This document shows positions 17,826 through 25,731 of a DNA stretch of 64,000 nucleotides, piece by piece. Position 1 is the stretch's first letter, and the number at the start of each line of letters is the position of its first letter. The DNA is from Streptomyces lacrimifluminis (lineage in GTDB: Bacteria; Actinomycetota; Actinomycetes; Streptomycetales; Streptomycetaceae), in NCBI RefSeq assembly GCF_014646095.1, contig NZ_BMMU01000006.1, positions 186,001 through 250,000 on the forward strand, given 5' to 3'. Below the pieces are notes generated by a model, which saw only the letters and a list, made by a program, of their open reading frames with translations, made no database searches and was not told where the DNA came from. The translations under genes were made by a program, and so were the position numbers.

Positions 17826-18664
17826 AACTGAGCACGATCCGCACGGCCGACAACGCCACCTCCGCGGTCCGGCACGAAGGCGACGAACTGGTGCTGCTGC
17901 CTCACGTGGACGTCGCGGCACTGCTGGCGTCGGGGGAGGACTGGGCCCGGCGGGCCGCCCGGGCCGACGGCCGGCGCATCGTGGCCGCCGAGGCGTCCTA
18001 CGCCCCCGTGGTCCCCCACCCCAACAAGATCGTCTGCCTCGGTCTGAACTACGCCACGCACATCAAGGAGATGGGCCGCCCGACCCCGACCCATCCCACC
18101 TTGTTCGCCAAGTACGACGGAGCCCTCGTCGGCGCCCACGACGACATCCACATGCCGGCGGTCAGTGACGATCTCGACTGGGAGGCCGAACTGTGCGCGG
18201 TGATCGGACGCGCGACCCGGCACGTCGGCGAGAGCGAGGCCCTGGCCGCCGTCGCCGGATACACGGTCCTCAACGACGTCACCGTCCGGGACTGGCAGCA
18301 CCGCACCCGTGAGTTCCTCTCCGGCAAGACCTTCGAGGCGACGACGCCGGTGGGACCCGCCCTGGTGACCTCGGACGAGCTTCCGCCCGGAGCGGCGGGA
18401 CTGGACATCGGGTGCAGTGTCGACGGGCATGCCATGCAGACGTCGAACACCGCCGACCTGCTCTTCGATGTCGCGCACATCGTGTCCTACGTCAGCACCA
18501 TCATCACGTTGCGGCCCGGTGACCTGATCGCCACCGGCACCCCGGGCGGTGTCGGAGCCGGGCGCGACCCGAAGGTCTTCCTGCGTCCCGGCCAGCGACT
18601 GGTCACCCGCATCGAGGGGATCGGCGAGACAAGCAACCGCGTGGTCCGGGACGCTCCCGTGTGA
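17822..18664 (+). CDS. Fumarylacetoacetate hydrolase (FAH) family protein
   Basis: Divalent-metal enzyme of 280 residues, starting at the GTG of a GTGA overlap with GGAG upstream. The metal ligands fit the family: Glu121 and Glu123 (DWEAELCAVIG) and Asp152 (LNDVTVRDWQ). NKIVCLGLNYATH and the C-terminal RPGDLIATGTPGGVG are also characteristic. FAH members hydrolyse or decarboxylate ring-cleavage products such as acylpyruvates and 2-oxo-dienoates, so it is the likely third step after the hydroxylase and dioxygenase. The exact reaction cannot be told from sequence. Confidence 0.92.
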   Translation: MKLSTIRTADNATSAVRHEGDELVLLPHVDVAALLASGEDWARRAARADGRRIVAAEASYAPVVPHPNKIVCLGLNYATHIKEMGRPTPTHPTLFAKYDGALVGAHDDIHMPAVSDDLDWEAELCAVIGRATRHVGESEALAAVAGYTVLNDVTVRDWQHRTREFLSGKTFEATTPVGPALVTSDELPPGAAGLDIGCSVDGHAMQTSNTADLLFDVAHIVSYVSTIITLRPGDLIATGTPGGVGAGRDPKVFLRPGQRLVTRIEGIGETSNRVVRDAPV

Positions 18665-18754
18665 GCCCGCCTCCCCGCGTGTCCTGAATGTCAGGAAAAC
18701 GGTTCACGATCTTGGAGTTCTTCCGGTAGGGGGCGCGCTCGGAGCCGGCCGGCC

Positions 18755-18785
18755 TTGACAGGCGTACTGAACTGAACGGTACAGT
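18755..18785 (+). promoter_or_regulatory. Promoter with operator palindrome 2, ACTGAAC-G-GTACAGT
   Basis: A TTGACA hexamer (18755-18760) is followed after 19 bp by TACAGT (18780-18785), which is also the right arm of the 15-bp palindrome at 18771-18785. A repressor bound there would cover the -10 region. The monooxygenase start is 37 bp downstream with AAGGAGAG before it. The 19-bp spacer is long, so the promoter call is tentative; the palindrome itself is clear (one mismatch from perfect). Confidence 0.65.
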
Positions 18786-18822
18786 TCACTTAATTAACTT
18801 TCGCGCTCAGCAAGGAGAGTCC

Positions 18823-20160
18823 ATGTCTCAGTCCACTGCCCACAGGGAGCCGCAGATGCCTCCGCCGGGTCCTCTCGCGGAGGTCAGGGCCGTCGAATCA
18901 CCGTGGCTCACCGACGCCGGACGCGAACTGCGCGACCGCATCCGCGACCTCAAGCCGCTGATCCGGTCGGAGGCGCGCGAGGGGGAGCGCATCGGGGCGT
19001 TGACCCCCGACGTGCTGAAAGCGCTCGACGGGGCCGGCATCTACCGCATGACGATGCCGGTCGAATGGGGTGGCACCGCCCTCGGCGCGCGGGACCTGGT
19101 CGAGGTCATCGCGGCCCTGGGTGAGGGGGACGGCTCGGCGGCCTGGAGCGCCTTCGTCGGAGTCGGACTGCGCAACTTCCTCGCGCTCCAGCCGAAGCTG
19201 GTCGAGGAGATCCGCGCGGACGTCGAGGGCTGGGTGGGCCCGGCCCTCGTGGGTGCCTCCGTGTTCGCGACCACGGTCGGGGACGCCCGCAAGGTCGACG
19301 GCGGCTGGATGGTCAACGGCCGGTGGGCCTTCGGCAGCGGCTGCAAGCACGCCCGCTGGGCGATGGTCGGGATCGCCTTCGACCCCGCGGAAGCCGGCGG
19401 CACCGGCCGCGGTGTGGTGGTGCTGGAGCGCGAGCAGTTCGAGATCCTCGACGACTGGCACGTCATGGGGCTCTCCGGCACGTCCAGCAACAGCCTGCGG
19501 GTCGTCGAGGAGGTCTTCGTCCCGGACTACCGCTTCCTCGACCTCGGTGAGTTCCCGCCCAGGCTCGACCGGATCCGGAACCACTACAGCGGTGTCGCCT
19601 TCCGGCAGAGCGGCAGGGCGCTGCTGATGACCGTGGCGCTCAGCAGCACCGCGATCACGCTGGGCATGGCGCGTGGTGCGATGGCGTGTTTCGCGGAACA
19701 GGCGGCCAAGCGCGCGCCGTTCACCCTGCCCTATCCGACCGTCGCCGACATGGCGTCGGCGCAGGTGGCGGCCGGGCGCGCCCAGGCGATGATCGTTCTC
19801 GCCGGCTCCACGATCGAACGCTACGCGGACCAGGTGGACGCACGCACCGACGCCGGTCTCGAGTTCGGTGACGACGAGGAATCGGAGATCAGCCTCGCGC
19901 TCGCGTACGCGGCGAACCTCTGCGAGGACGCCATCAACCTGCTCCAGAAGACGCTCGGTTCGTCGACCGTCTCGCTGTCCAACCCGATCCAGCGATTCGT
20001 CCGTGACGCGCGCGTGGTCACCTCGCACGGGGCGATCCGTGTCGACCCCCTCGCCGAACAGAACGGCCGACGCCTCCTCGGACTCAAGCCCTTCCCCATG
20101 ATCGGTGCCGCCGTGCCGCAACGCGGCCTGGCCGCCCCCGAGAAGGAGCCCGTGCGATGA
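18823..20160 (+). CDS. Acyl-CoA-dehydrogenase-fold flavin monooxygenase (HsaA / group D type)
   Basis: Oxygenase component of a two-component flavin monooxygenase, 445 residues. The acyl-CoA dehydrogenase fold shows in the N-terminal helical domain (GIYRMTMPVEWGG), the middle beta domain (GGWMVNGRWAFGSGCKHA, WHVMGLSGTSSNSL) and the C-terminal helices (RFVRDARVVTSHG). These match HsaA and p-hydroxyphenylacetate hydroxylase C2-like enzymes rather than true dehydrogenases. Such enzymes need reduced flavin, and a flavin reductase is encoded two genes downstream. The substrate is unknown but probably phenolic given the neighbours. Confidence 0.88.
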   Translation: MSQSTAHREPQMPPPGPLAEVRAVESPWLTDAGRELRDRIRDLKPLIRSEAREGERIGALTPDVLKALDGAGIYRMTMPVEWGGTALGARDLVEVIAALGEGDGSAAWSAFVGVGLRNFLALQPKLVEEIRADVEGWVGPALVGASVFATTVGDARKVDGGWMVNGRWAFGSGCKHARWAMVGIAFDPAEAGGTGRGVVVLEREQFEILDDWHVMGLSGTSSNSLRVVEEVFVPDYRFLDLGEFPPRLDRIRNHYSGVAFRQSGRALLMTVALSSTAITLGMARGAMACFAEQAAKRAPFTLPYPTVADMASAQVAAGRAQAMIVLAGSTIERYADQVDARTDAGLEFGDDEESEISLALAYAANLCEDAINLLQKTLGSSTVSLSNPIQRFVRDARVVTSHGAIRVDPLAEQNGRRLLGLKPFPMIGAAVPQRGLAAPEKEPVR

Positions 20161-20672
20161 ACGATTTCAGCATCGTGGGCGGTGTGGCCGAGATCCACAC
20201 CCCCGATCTCTACCGGACATGGATGGACCGGCCCGACTACATCGACGCGGTCGCGGCGTCACCCGACCCTGGCACGGAGGCGGTCAAACGACTCGTCATC
20301 GAGTTCGAGGCCGAACTGGCCCGGCTGGTCCGCGACCGCACCGTCGACAAGCATGTCCGCGAGGTCATGGAGAAGTACACCGTCGACGACTACGTCCAGC
20401 ACGACCCGAACGCTCCCGGAAACGGCCGTGAACTGCTGATCGAGTTCTTCCGTCACGTGCCGCTGGACCGGGGGACGCCCCCGCCCGTGGTCAGCGTCAC
20501 CGTCGAGGGGGAGCTCGCCTGCGTGATGATGCGGGAACCCGCCCCCGACCCGGTGATCCCGGGCGCCACCTACGACTGGAACATCCTCACCCTCTTCCGC
20601 GTCAGGAACGGCCGGTTGACGGAGCACTGGAGCGCGTACCCGAAGCGGGTACCCGGAGAGGGGCCGATGTGA
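20157..20672 (+). CDS. SnoaL-like (NTF2-fold) protein
   Basis: A 171-residue protein with a C-terminal SnoaL/NTF2-like cone fold (YTVDDYVQHDPNAPGNGRELLIEFFR, FRVRNGRLTEHWSAYPKR). Such proteins bind or isomerise/dehydrate small ring compounds. It starts within the stop of the monooxygenase (ATGA) and is coupled to the reductase downstream, so it probably handles the same substrate. No catalytic assignment can be made. Confidence 0.8.
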   Translation: MNDFSIVGGVAEIHTPDLYRTWMDRPDYIDAVAASPDPGTEAVKRLVIEFEAELARLVRDRTVDKHVREVMEKYTVDDYVQHDPNAPGNGRELLIEFFRHVPLDRGTPPPVVSVTVEGELACVMMREPAPDPVIPGATYDWNILTLFRVRNGRLTEHWSAYPKRVPGEGPM

Positions 20673-21355
20673 GCGGGGCGGAAGACATCATGAAACTGCA
20701 GATCATCGTGGGCAGCACCCGGCCGGGCCGACTGGCGCGGCCGGTCGCCGACTGGGCGGCGGAGGCGGCCGAGAAGCACGGTGGCTTCGAGGTGGAACTG
20801 GTCGATCTCGTCGACTACGGCCTCCCCCTGCTCGACGAACCCGGTCCTCCCCGGATGGGCCGCTACGAGCACGAGCACACGCGACGCTGGAGCGCGAAGA
20901 TCAAGGAGGCGGACGCCTTCGTCTTCGTGACCCCGGAATACAACTACGGCCCCTCGGTCAGCCTGCTGAACGCCGTGGACTACCTCCACAACGAGTGGCT
21001 GTACGCGCCGGTCGGCTTCGTCAGTTACGGCGGAATCGCCGGCGGCCTGCGCTCCGTGCAGGTGATGAAGCAGGTCGTCACGACCGTACGCATGATGCCG
21101 ATCCCCGAAGGGGTCGCGATCCCCTTCGTCATGCAGCACGTCAAGGCCGGGGTGTTCGATCCGCCCCCGCCGGTCACCGGATCCGTCGCACCCATGCTCA
21201 CGGAACTGGCCCGCTGGGCGAACGTGCTCCGCCCGCTGCGGACGGCCCCGCCCCCGCCGCCCCCGCCGCTGCCCGGCCCGGCGACGGCCCCGCCCGGATC
21301 GGCGCCGGCTCCCGGCCCCCCGGGGGCCGACACCGGGCCGTCCAGGACATCCTGA
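20669..21355 (+). CDS. NADPH-dependent FMN reductase
   Basis: Flavodoxin-like reductase of 228 residues that would supply reduced flavin to the HsaA-like oxygenase. Motifs are LQIIVGSTRPGRLARPVADW (flavin phosphate loop), FVTPEYNYGPSVSLLNAVDYL and VGFVSYGGIAGG. A GTG overlapping the upstream stop has GGAGAGG at good spacing; the ATG at 20690 (MKLQIIVGS) is the conservative alternative. The last ~35 residues form an unusual Pro-rich tail (a run of seven prolines) absent from the catalytic fold. Confidence 0.9.
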   Translation: MSGAEDIMKLQIIVGSTRPGRLARPVADWAAEAAEKHGGFEVELVDLVDYGLPLLDEPGPPRMGRYEHEHTRRWSAKIKEADAFVFVTPEYNYGPSVSLLNAVDYLHNEWLYAPVGFVSYGGIAGGLRSVQVMKQVVTTVRMMPIPEGVAIPFVMQHVKAGVFDPPPPVTGSVAPMLTELARWANVLRPLRTAPPPPPPPLPGPATAPPGSAPAPGPPGADTGPSRTS

Positions 21356-21459
21356 CGGAGCGAGTACGGCGTACCAGGTCAAGAAGAGTGGCACGCCGGA
21401 CGCTCGTACGACCGTCACCGAGGCGTACCAGCCGGTCCGGTGACTCCTGACCGCTTCCC

Positions 21460-21496
21460 CCTGTTGCCCGCGCCGGGACACGGCGCGGGCAACAGG
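21460..21496 (+). terminator. Terminator hairpin 1 between convergent operons
   Basis: Perfect 15-bp stem CCTGTTGCCCGCGCC / GGCGCGGGCAACAGG with a 7-base loop, about 100 bp beyond the FMN reductase stop. Confidence 0.75.
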
Positions 21497-21571
21497 CATG
21501 CACGCGTGGAGCTCGGCCGAACCGATAACGGGCGGGTGTGGGGACGGCACCCCGACAGCCAGGGTGACGAA

Positions 21572-21616
21572 CGGCCGTATGCCGCACAGTGCACGAGCCT
21601 GTGCGGCATACGGCCG
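21572..21616. terminator. Terminator hairpin 2 between convergent operons
   Basis: Perfect 17-bp stem CGGCCGTATGCCGCACA / TGTGCGGCATACGGCCG with an 11-base loop, 38 bp after the MFS stop on the other strand. Symmetric, so it can end both transcripts. Confidence 0.78.
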
Positions 21617-21653
21617 GAGGGGAGTGCGGGCCGGTCCTGGTGCCCGGTCCGCG

Positions 21654-23006
21654 TCAGACCGATTCCGCCTGTGCCTCGTTCGCCGTCGCGGGTGCGCGCT
21701 TCTCGGTGACCGGGTAGCGCGGGAGCAGGAAGACGAGCGCCAGAGTGAGCACGCTGATCACACTCAGGACGATCAGCGGGCCGCTGTAACCGCCAGTGCC
21801 CTCGGCCGCCCCTTGAAAGAGGACCGGGGACAGGCCGACGCCGAAGAGAGCGACGACGCCCAGTGTCATGCCCTGGAGCTGCGCGAAGGCGCGCATGCCG
21901 AAGTAACGGGCCACCAGGTACGGCGCGACCGACGACTCCGCACCCATCACCACACCGAGCAGACACATGGCCAGCAGGAGCGCCAGGGTGCCACCGGTGG
22001 CGGCGAAGATCGCGACCGTGCCGACCACGAGACACGCGACGAACGGTGCGAGGGCGCGCGCGCTCCTCGACCGGTCGATGGCCATACCGGCGAGGAACTG
22101 CCCGACGATCGAGGACACGAGCAGCACCGACAGCGACAGGGACACGGTCGTTGCCGAGTAGCCGCGGTCACCGAACAGGGAGACGGCGTTCAGTCGCACG
22201 CTCATGACCACCGCCGCGATCAGGACCATGACCACCGCCATGAGCAGCCAGCCCCGGGAGCGCAGCGCGGCGCCGAGCGGCACACCGGGAAGCTCTTCCT
22301 GGCCGCGTACGGCCTTGTCCGCCACACCGTTGGTGTGGACCCGCTCCGGCTCGGAGAGCAGGAAGTACTGGGCGGGGAAGACGATGACGAGGATGCACAG
22401 GGCGATCAGGAGGTAGGTCGGTCGCCAGCCGAGGCTGTCGATGGACAGCCGGGCCAGCGGGGACATGATCGCTCCGCCGAGGCTGGTGGCGGCGCCGATG
22501 AGCAGCGCGTAGCCCGATCCCCGGTGGTGGGGGAACCACTCCGCGACGACCTTGTAGAACACGCCCATGATGGCGATGTAGCCGAAGGCGGTGGCGGCGA
22601 ACATCGGCAGCAGCAGGAGCACGACGTTGCCGCCGGCGAGTGCGGTCGCCGCGGTGAAGAGGGCGTACAGCGCCGCGCCCGGTACCGCGACGGCGCGGGC
22701 GCCCCAGCGGTCGACCCAGCGGCCGGTCAGCGGCAGGACGAACGGTGCCGCGATGGTCGGGATGTTGAAGATGGTGAGCGTCTGCGACTCCGACCAGCCG
22801 AAGTCCCGGGCGACGGGCTCGACGAAGAACGTGATGGTCGGGTTGAGGGCGGCCGGGCTCAGGGCCATGGCCAGCACGCAGGCGATCGCGGCCTTCCACG
22901 CGAGTGAGGGATAGCCCCGCAGAGAGGTCACGTACTCACGCAGGGAGCCCGCGGTGTGTGGCGGCTTGTCGGGTGCCGTGACGTCGGCATGAGGGTTCGG
23001 GGACAT
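21654..23006 (-). CDS. Major facilitator superfamily transporter
   Basis: A 450-residue membrane transporter with about 12 hydrophobic helices in two halves joined by a charged loop (SEPERVHTNGVADKAVRGQEEL). MFS loop motifs are present (GRWVDRWGAR in the first half, AGMAIDRSRSAR in the second). The start has AAGGA 6 bases upstream; 26 codons of extra open frame lie before it. It is transcribed toward the catabolic operon's end and carries operator palindrome 3 about 92 bp upstream, so it likely imports the aromatic substrate under the same control. Confidence 0.88.
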   Translation of the reverse strand: MSPNPHADVTAPDKPPHTAGSLREYVTSLRGYPSLAWKAAIACVLAMALSPAALNPTITFFVEPVARDFGWSESQTLTIFNIPTIAAPFVLPLTGRWVDRWGARAVAVPGAALYALFTAATALAGGNVVLLLLPMFAATAFGYIAIMGVFYKVVAEWFPHHRGSGYALLIGAATSLGGAIMSPLARLSIDSLGWRPTYLLIALCILVIVFPAQYFLLSEPERVHTNGVADKAVRGQEELPGVPLGAALRSRGWLLMAVVMVLIAAVVMSVRLNAVSLFGDRGYSATTVSLSLSVLLVSSIVGQFLAGMAIDRSRSARALAPFVACLVVGTVAIFAATGGTLALLLAMCLLGVVMGAESSVAPYLVARYFGMRAFAQLQGMTLGVVALFGVGLSPVLFQGAAEGTGGYSGPLIVLSVISVLTLALVFLLPRYPVTEKRAPATANEAQAESV

Positions 23007-23097
23007 CGTCGTCCTTCCGCAGGCGAGATGTGGCGCACGCCCGCCGTTCGGCCCGGGACCGATGCGGTGCACACCGAGCGCCACTTGTCAGGTATGA

Positions 23098-23112
23098 ACT
23101 GTACGGTCCAGT
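23098..23112. promoter_or_regulatory. Operator palindrome 3, ACTGTAC-G-GTCCAGT
   Basis: Third copy of the ACTGTAC-N-GTACAGT site, with one mismatch, in the divergent gap between the MFS gene and the winged-helix gene. On the minus strand its flank reads GTACAGTTCA, as in site 2, so it is oriented toward the MFS gene. Confidence 0.65.
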
Positions 23113-23318
23113 CCATGTGCTGGGTCAAGGGTCCTGCGGGTTCGACTTCGCCGGCTCCGGCGAAGACGTGCGGCTCGGCAGGTGCGACCGGGTGGATCAG
23201 GGCGCAGGATGTACGGGGCGTAGTGACCCCCGTTCCGGGCCCGGGCACGTTCCCGATCGGGGTACGGCAGGCCAATTGCGGACCGGAACTGTCCGCAAGG
23301 GGAGCTAGCGTGCGGGGC

Positions 23319-24545
23319 ATGGAGAACACGGCGAAGCAGAACACGGCGACGACGGCCTCGGTGAAGGCGGTTTCGGCAGCCGCCCCGACGGCGGGGCCGG
23401 GGTCAAGGTCGGCCTCGACGGCGGCGCCCGCCGCCGCGGCCCCCGTCCTCGGAGCCCGCGCCCTCAACAGGGCCACTCTTGCCCGGCAACTGCTCCTGGC
23501 CCGGTCGCCGATGTCCGCCAAGGAGGCCCTCGCGCACCTCCTCGGTCTCCAGGCGCAGAACGTGAAGCCCCCGTACTACGCGCTCGCCGCCCGTCTCGAC
23601 GGCTTCGAGCCCGAAGAGCTGTCCCGGCTCATGGCCGACCGGGAGGCCGTCCGCATCGTCACCATGCGTTCGACCATCCACACCCACACCGCCGACGACT
23701 GTCTCACCCTGCGCCCGCTCGTCCAGCCCGCCCGGGACCGCGAACTCACCTACTTCCGCAAGGGACTTGTGGGAGTCGACCTCGACCGGCTCACCGACCT
23801 CGCGCGTGATCTCGTCGAGGCCGAACCGCGCACGATGAAGCAGCTGCGCGAGGCGCTCCTCGTCGAGTGGCCGGACGCCGATCCGCAGTCCCTGTCCGTC
23901 GCCGCCCGCTGCCGGCTCCCGCTCGTCCAGGTCACCCCGCGCGGCCTGTGGGGCCGTAGCGGCCAGGTCGCCCTCACCACCGCCGAACACTGGCTCGGCC
24001 GACCGGCCCAGGAGACTCCGGAGCACGAGACGTCCGTCATGGACGCGACCGTGCTGCGCTACCTCGCCGCCTTCGGGCCCGCCTCCGTGAAGGACATGCA
24101 GACCTGGGCCGGTCTGACCCGGCTGCGCGACGCCTTCGAACGCCTCCGGCCGCGGCTGCTCACCTTCCGGGACGAGCGCGGCACCGAACTCTTCGACCTC
24201 CCCGACGCTCCCCGCCCCGACCCGGACACCCCGGCCCCGCCGCGTTTCCTGCCCGAGTTCGACAACCTGCTCCTCTCGCACGCCGACCGCACCCGCGTCG
24301 TCCCCGCCGACCTCAAGGGCCGTAGCTGGACGGGCAATCAGGCGCACTGCGTCCTGCTCGTCGACGGTTTCCTCGCGGGCCTGTGGCGCCTCGCGGACCG
24401 TACGCTCACCGTCGAGCCCTTCGGTGAACTCACAAAGGGCCAGCGGGCGGCGGTGGTTGAGGAGGGTGAGCGGATGCTCGCGGCGCTGCACGGGGGAACG
24501 GCGTACGACGTCCGGTTCGGCACCGGCGTGGCGGAACGTGGATAG
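23319..24545 (+). CDS. Winged helix DNA-binding domain-containing protein (HTH_42 family)
   Basis: About 408 residues. After an Ala/Thr-rich leader of ~45 residues the protein matches the AlkX/YcaQ-like winged-helix family: LNRATLARQLLL, HLLGLQAQNVKPPYYALAARL, MRSTIHTHTADD, and the C-terminal LPEFDNLLLSHADRTRVV. E. coli YcaQ is a DNA glycosylase for interstrand crosslinks, so a DNA-repair role is possible but not shown here. A GTG at 23310 with a GGGGAG ribosome site is an alternative start (VRGMENTAK). It is followed at once by a strong terminator. Confidence 0.82.
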   Translation: MENTAKQNTATTASVKAVSAAAPTAGPGSRSASTAAPAAAAPVLGARALNRATLARQLLLARSPMSAKEALAHLLGLQAQNVKPPYYALAARLDGFEPEELSRLMADREAVRIVTMRSTIHTHTADDCLTLRPLVQPARDRELTYFRKGLVGVDLDRLTDLARDLVEAEPRTMKQLREALLVEWPDADPQSLSVAARCRLPLVQVTPRGLWGRSGQVALTTAEHWLGRPAQETPEHETSVMDATVLRYLAAFGPASVKDMQTWAGLTRLRDAFERLRPRLLTFRDERGTELFDLPDAPRPDPDTPAPPRFLPEFDNLLLSHADRTRVVPADLKGRSWTGNQAHCVLLVDGFLAGLWRLADRTLTVEPFGELTKGQRAAVVEEGERMLAALHGGTAYDVRFGTGVAERG

Positions 24546-24586
24546 GGGGCGCTGCGGACCGCTCGTGGCCGGTCCGCAACGCCCCC
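24545..24586 (+). terminator. Terminator hairpin after the winged-helix gene
   Basis: Long stem (GGGGGCG...TGCGGACC / GGTCCGCA...CGCCCCC, one internal mismatch, 10-base loop) starting at the stop codon. It also lies beyond the end of the convergent protease gene. Confidence 0.8.
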
Positions 24587-24671
24587 TGGCATTCACCTGA
24601 GGGACACTCAGGAGACTGTGGTGGCCGGGCCCTTGCCGCCGCAGGGGCCCGTGGTGACTACCTCCCGGTGG

Positions 24672-25463
24672 TTACGACGCGACCTGCGTCGCCACCAGGC
24701 TCGAGAAGGTGGTCAGCCGGGTGTAGACCCCGGGGTAGCCGGCCGCCGCGCAGCCCTCGCCCCAGGAGGTGATGCCTGCCAGGACGCCGCCGATCATCAG
24801 CGGGCCGCCGCTGTCGCCCTGGCAGGTGTCAACGCCGCCGGAGGTGTATCCGGCGCAGACCATGTCGCTCGCGATGTAGCTGGAGCCGTACGAGCTGGTG
24901 CAGCTGGCGTTGGAGACGGTCGGAACCGTCGCCGTGCGCAGCTGGTTGGAGGAGCTGCCGTTCGAGGAGGTGGTGCCCCAGCCGATGATCCGGGCGGTGG
25001 CGCCGGCCGCGTACACGCCGGTCTGGGACGAGGTGACGTACGACGCCGTCGTGTACGGCATCGCGGTCGCGAGGGTCAGCACGGCCACGTCCTCGCCGTT
25101 GGTGGCGTCGGTGTAGCTCGGGTGGATCCAGATCTTGGTGACCCGGCTGACGGTGCCGTTGGTGCCGTTGCGGTAGGTACGGCCGCCGACGACTCTGACA
25201 CTGCTCGTCGTCTCGTCGACCATGCAGTGGGCGGCGGTCACGACCTTGGTGGCCGAGACGAGGGTGCCACCGCAGAACTGGTTCTGCGAGGCGTCCGTGA
25301 TCTGCATGACGTACGGGTACGCCGCAGCGGTGGTCGTGGTACCGCCCACGATGGGCTGGGGCGCGGCGACGGCGCCGGGGGCGGCGATCAGCGCGGTCGA
25401 TGCGGCGGCAGCGGTGGCCACCAGGACAGCGGCGGCCTTCTTGGCACGGGCGAGCCCGAACAT
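24672..25463 (-). CDS. Secreted trypsin-like serine protease (S1 family)
   Basis: Exported protease of 263 residues. A Sec signal peptide (residues 1-~33, ending AVAA) and a very short propeptide precede the mature N-terminus IVGG (38-41). The catalytic triad is His79 (TAAHC), Asp125 (EDVAVL) and Ser218 (GDSGGP). Asp212 at the base of the S1 pocket predicts cleavage after Lys/Arg. Six cysteines can form three disulfides. GAGGAG lies just before the ATG. A G10 tract and a weak promoter match lie in its upstream region. Confidence 0.95.
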   Translation of the reverse strand: MFGLARAKKAAAVLVATAAAASTALIAAPGAVAAPQPIVGGTTTTAAAYPYVMQITDASQNQFCGGTLVSATKVVTAAHCMVDETTSSVRVVGGRTYRNGTNGTVSRVTKIWIHPSYTDATNGEDVAVLTLATAMPYTTASYVTSSQTGVYAAGATARIIGWGTTSSNGSSSNQLRTATVPTVSNASCTSSYGSSYIASDMVCAGYTSGGVDTCQGDSGGPLMIGGVLAGITSWGEGCAAAGYPGVYTRLTTFSSLVATQVAS

Positions 25464-25509
25464 GGGTTCTCCTCTTGGGGGGATTGCCGGTGGGGGGACG
25501 CGCGGGTGT

Positions 25510-25519
25510 GGGGGGGGGG
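25510..25519. repeat. Homopolymer G10 tract upstream of the protease
   Basis: Ten consecutive G on the plus strand (C on the protease coding strand), 47-56 bp before the protease start and between it and the promoter match. Such runs can slip in replication; a sequencing length error is also possible. Confidence 0.85.
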
Positions 25520-25573
25520 TTCAAGCACGGGGCGGTGGTGCTGCTCCGTGTGCCCGGCGAGCGGCACAACCAC

Positions 25574-25603
25574 AAGGTAGGAGTCGGATAAGGTCCCTCC
25601 CAA
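25574..25603 (-). promoter_or_regulatory. Possible promoter of the protease gene
   Basis: On the minus strand, TTGGGA (-35-like) and TACCTT (-10-like) are 18 bp apart, about 110 bp before the protease start. Weak consensus match only. Confidence 0.3.
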
Positions 25604-25731
25604 TGAGGGAACCCCCTAGGGGAGTTGGGGGAGGGAAAACCCTCGGTCGTACGGGGCCGACAGCACGGTACGGTGAGAGCGCGAGGATGGATTCCGCGCA
25701 GGTGCACGGCCGTACGGCGGGTATGCGGGCG

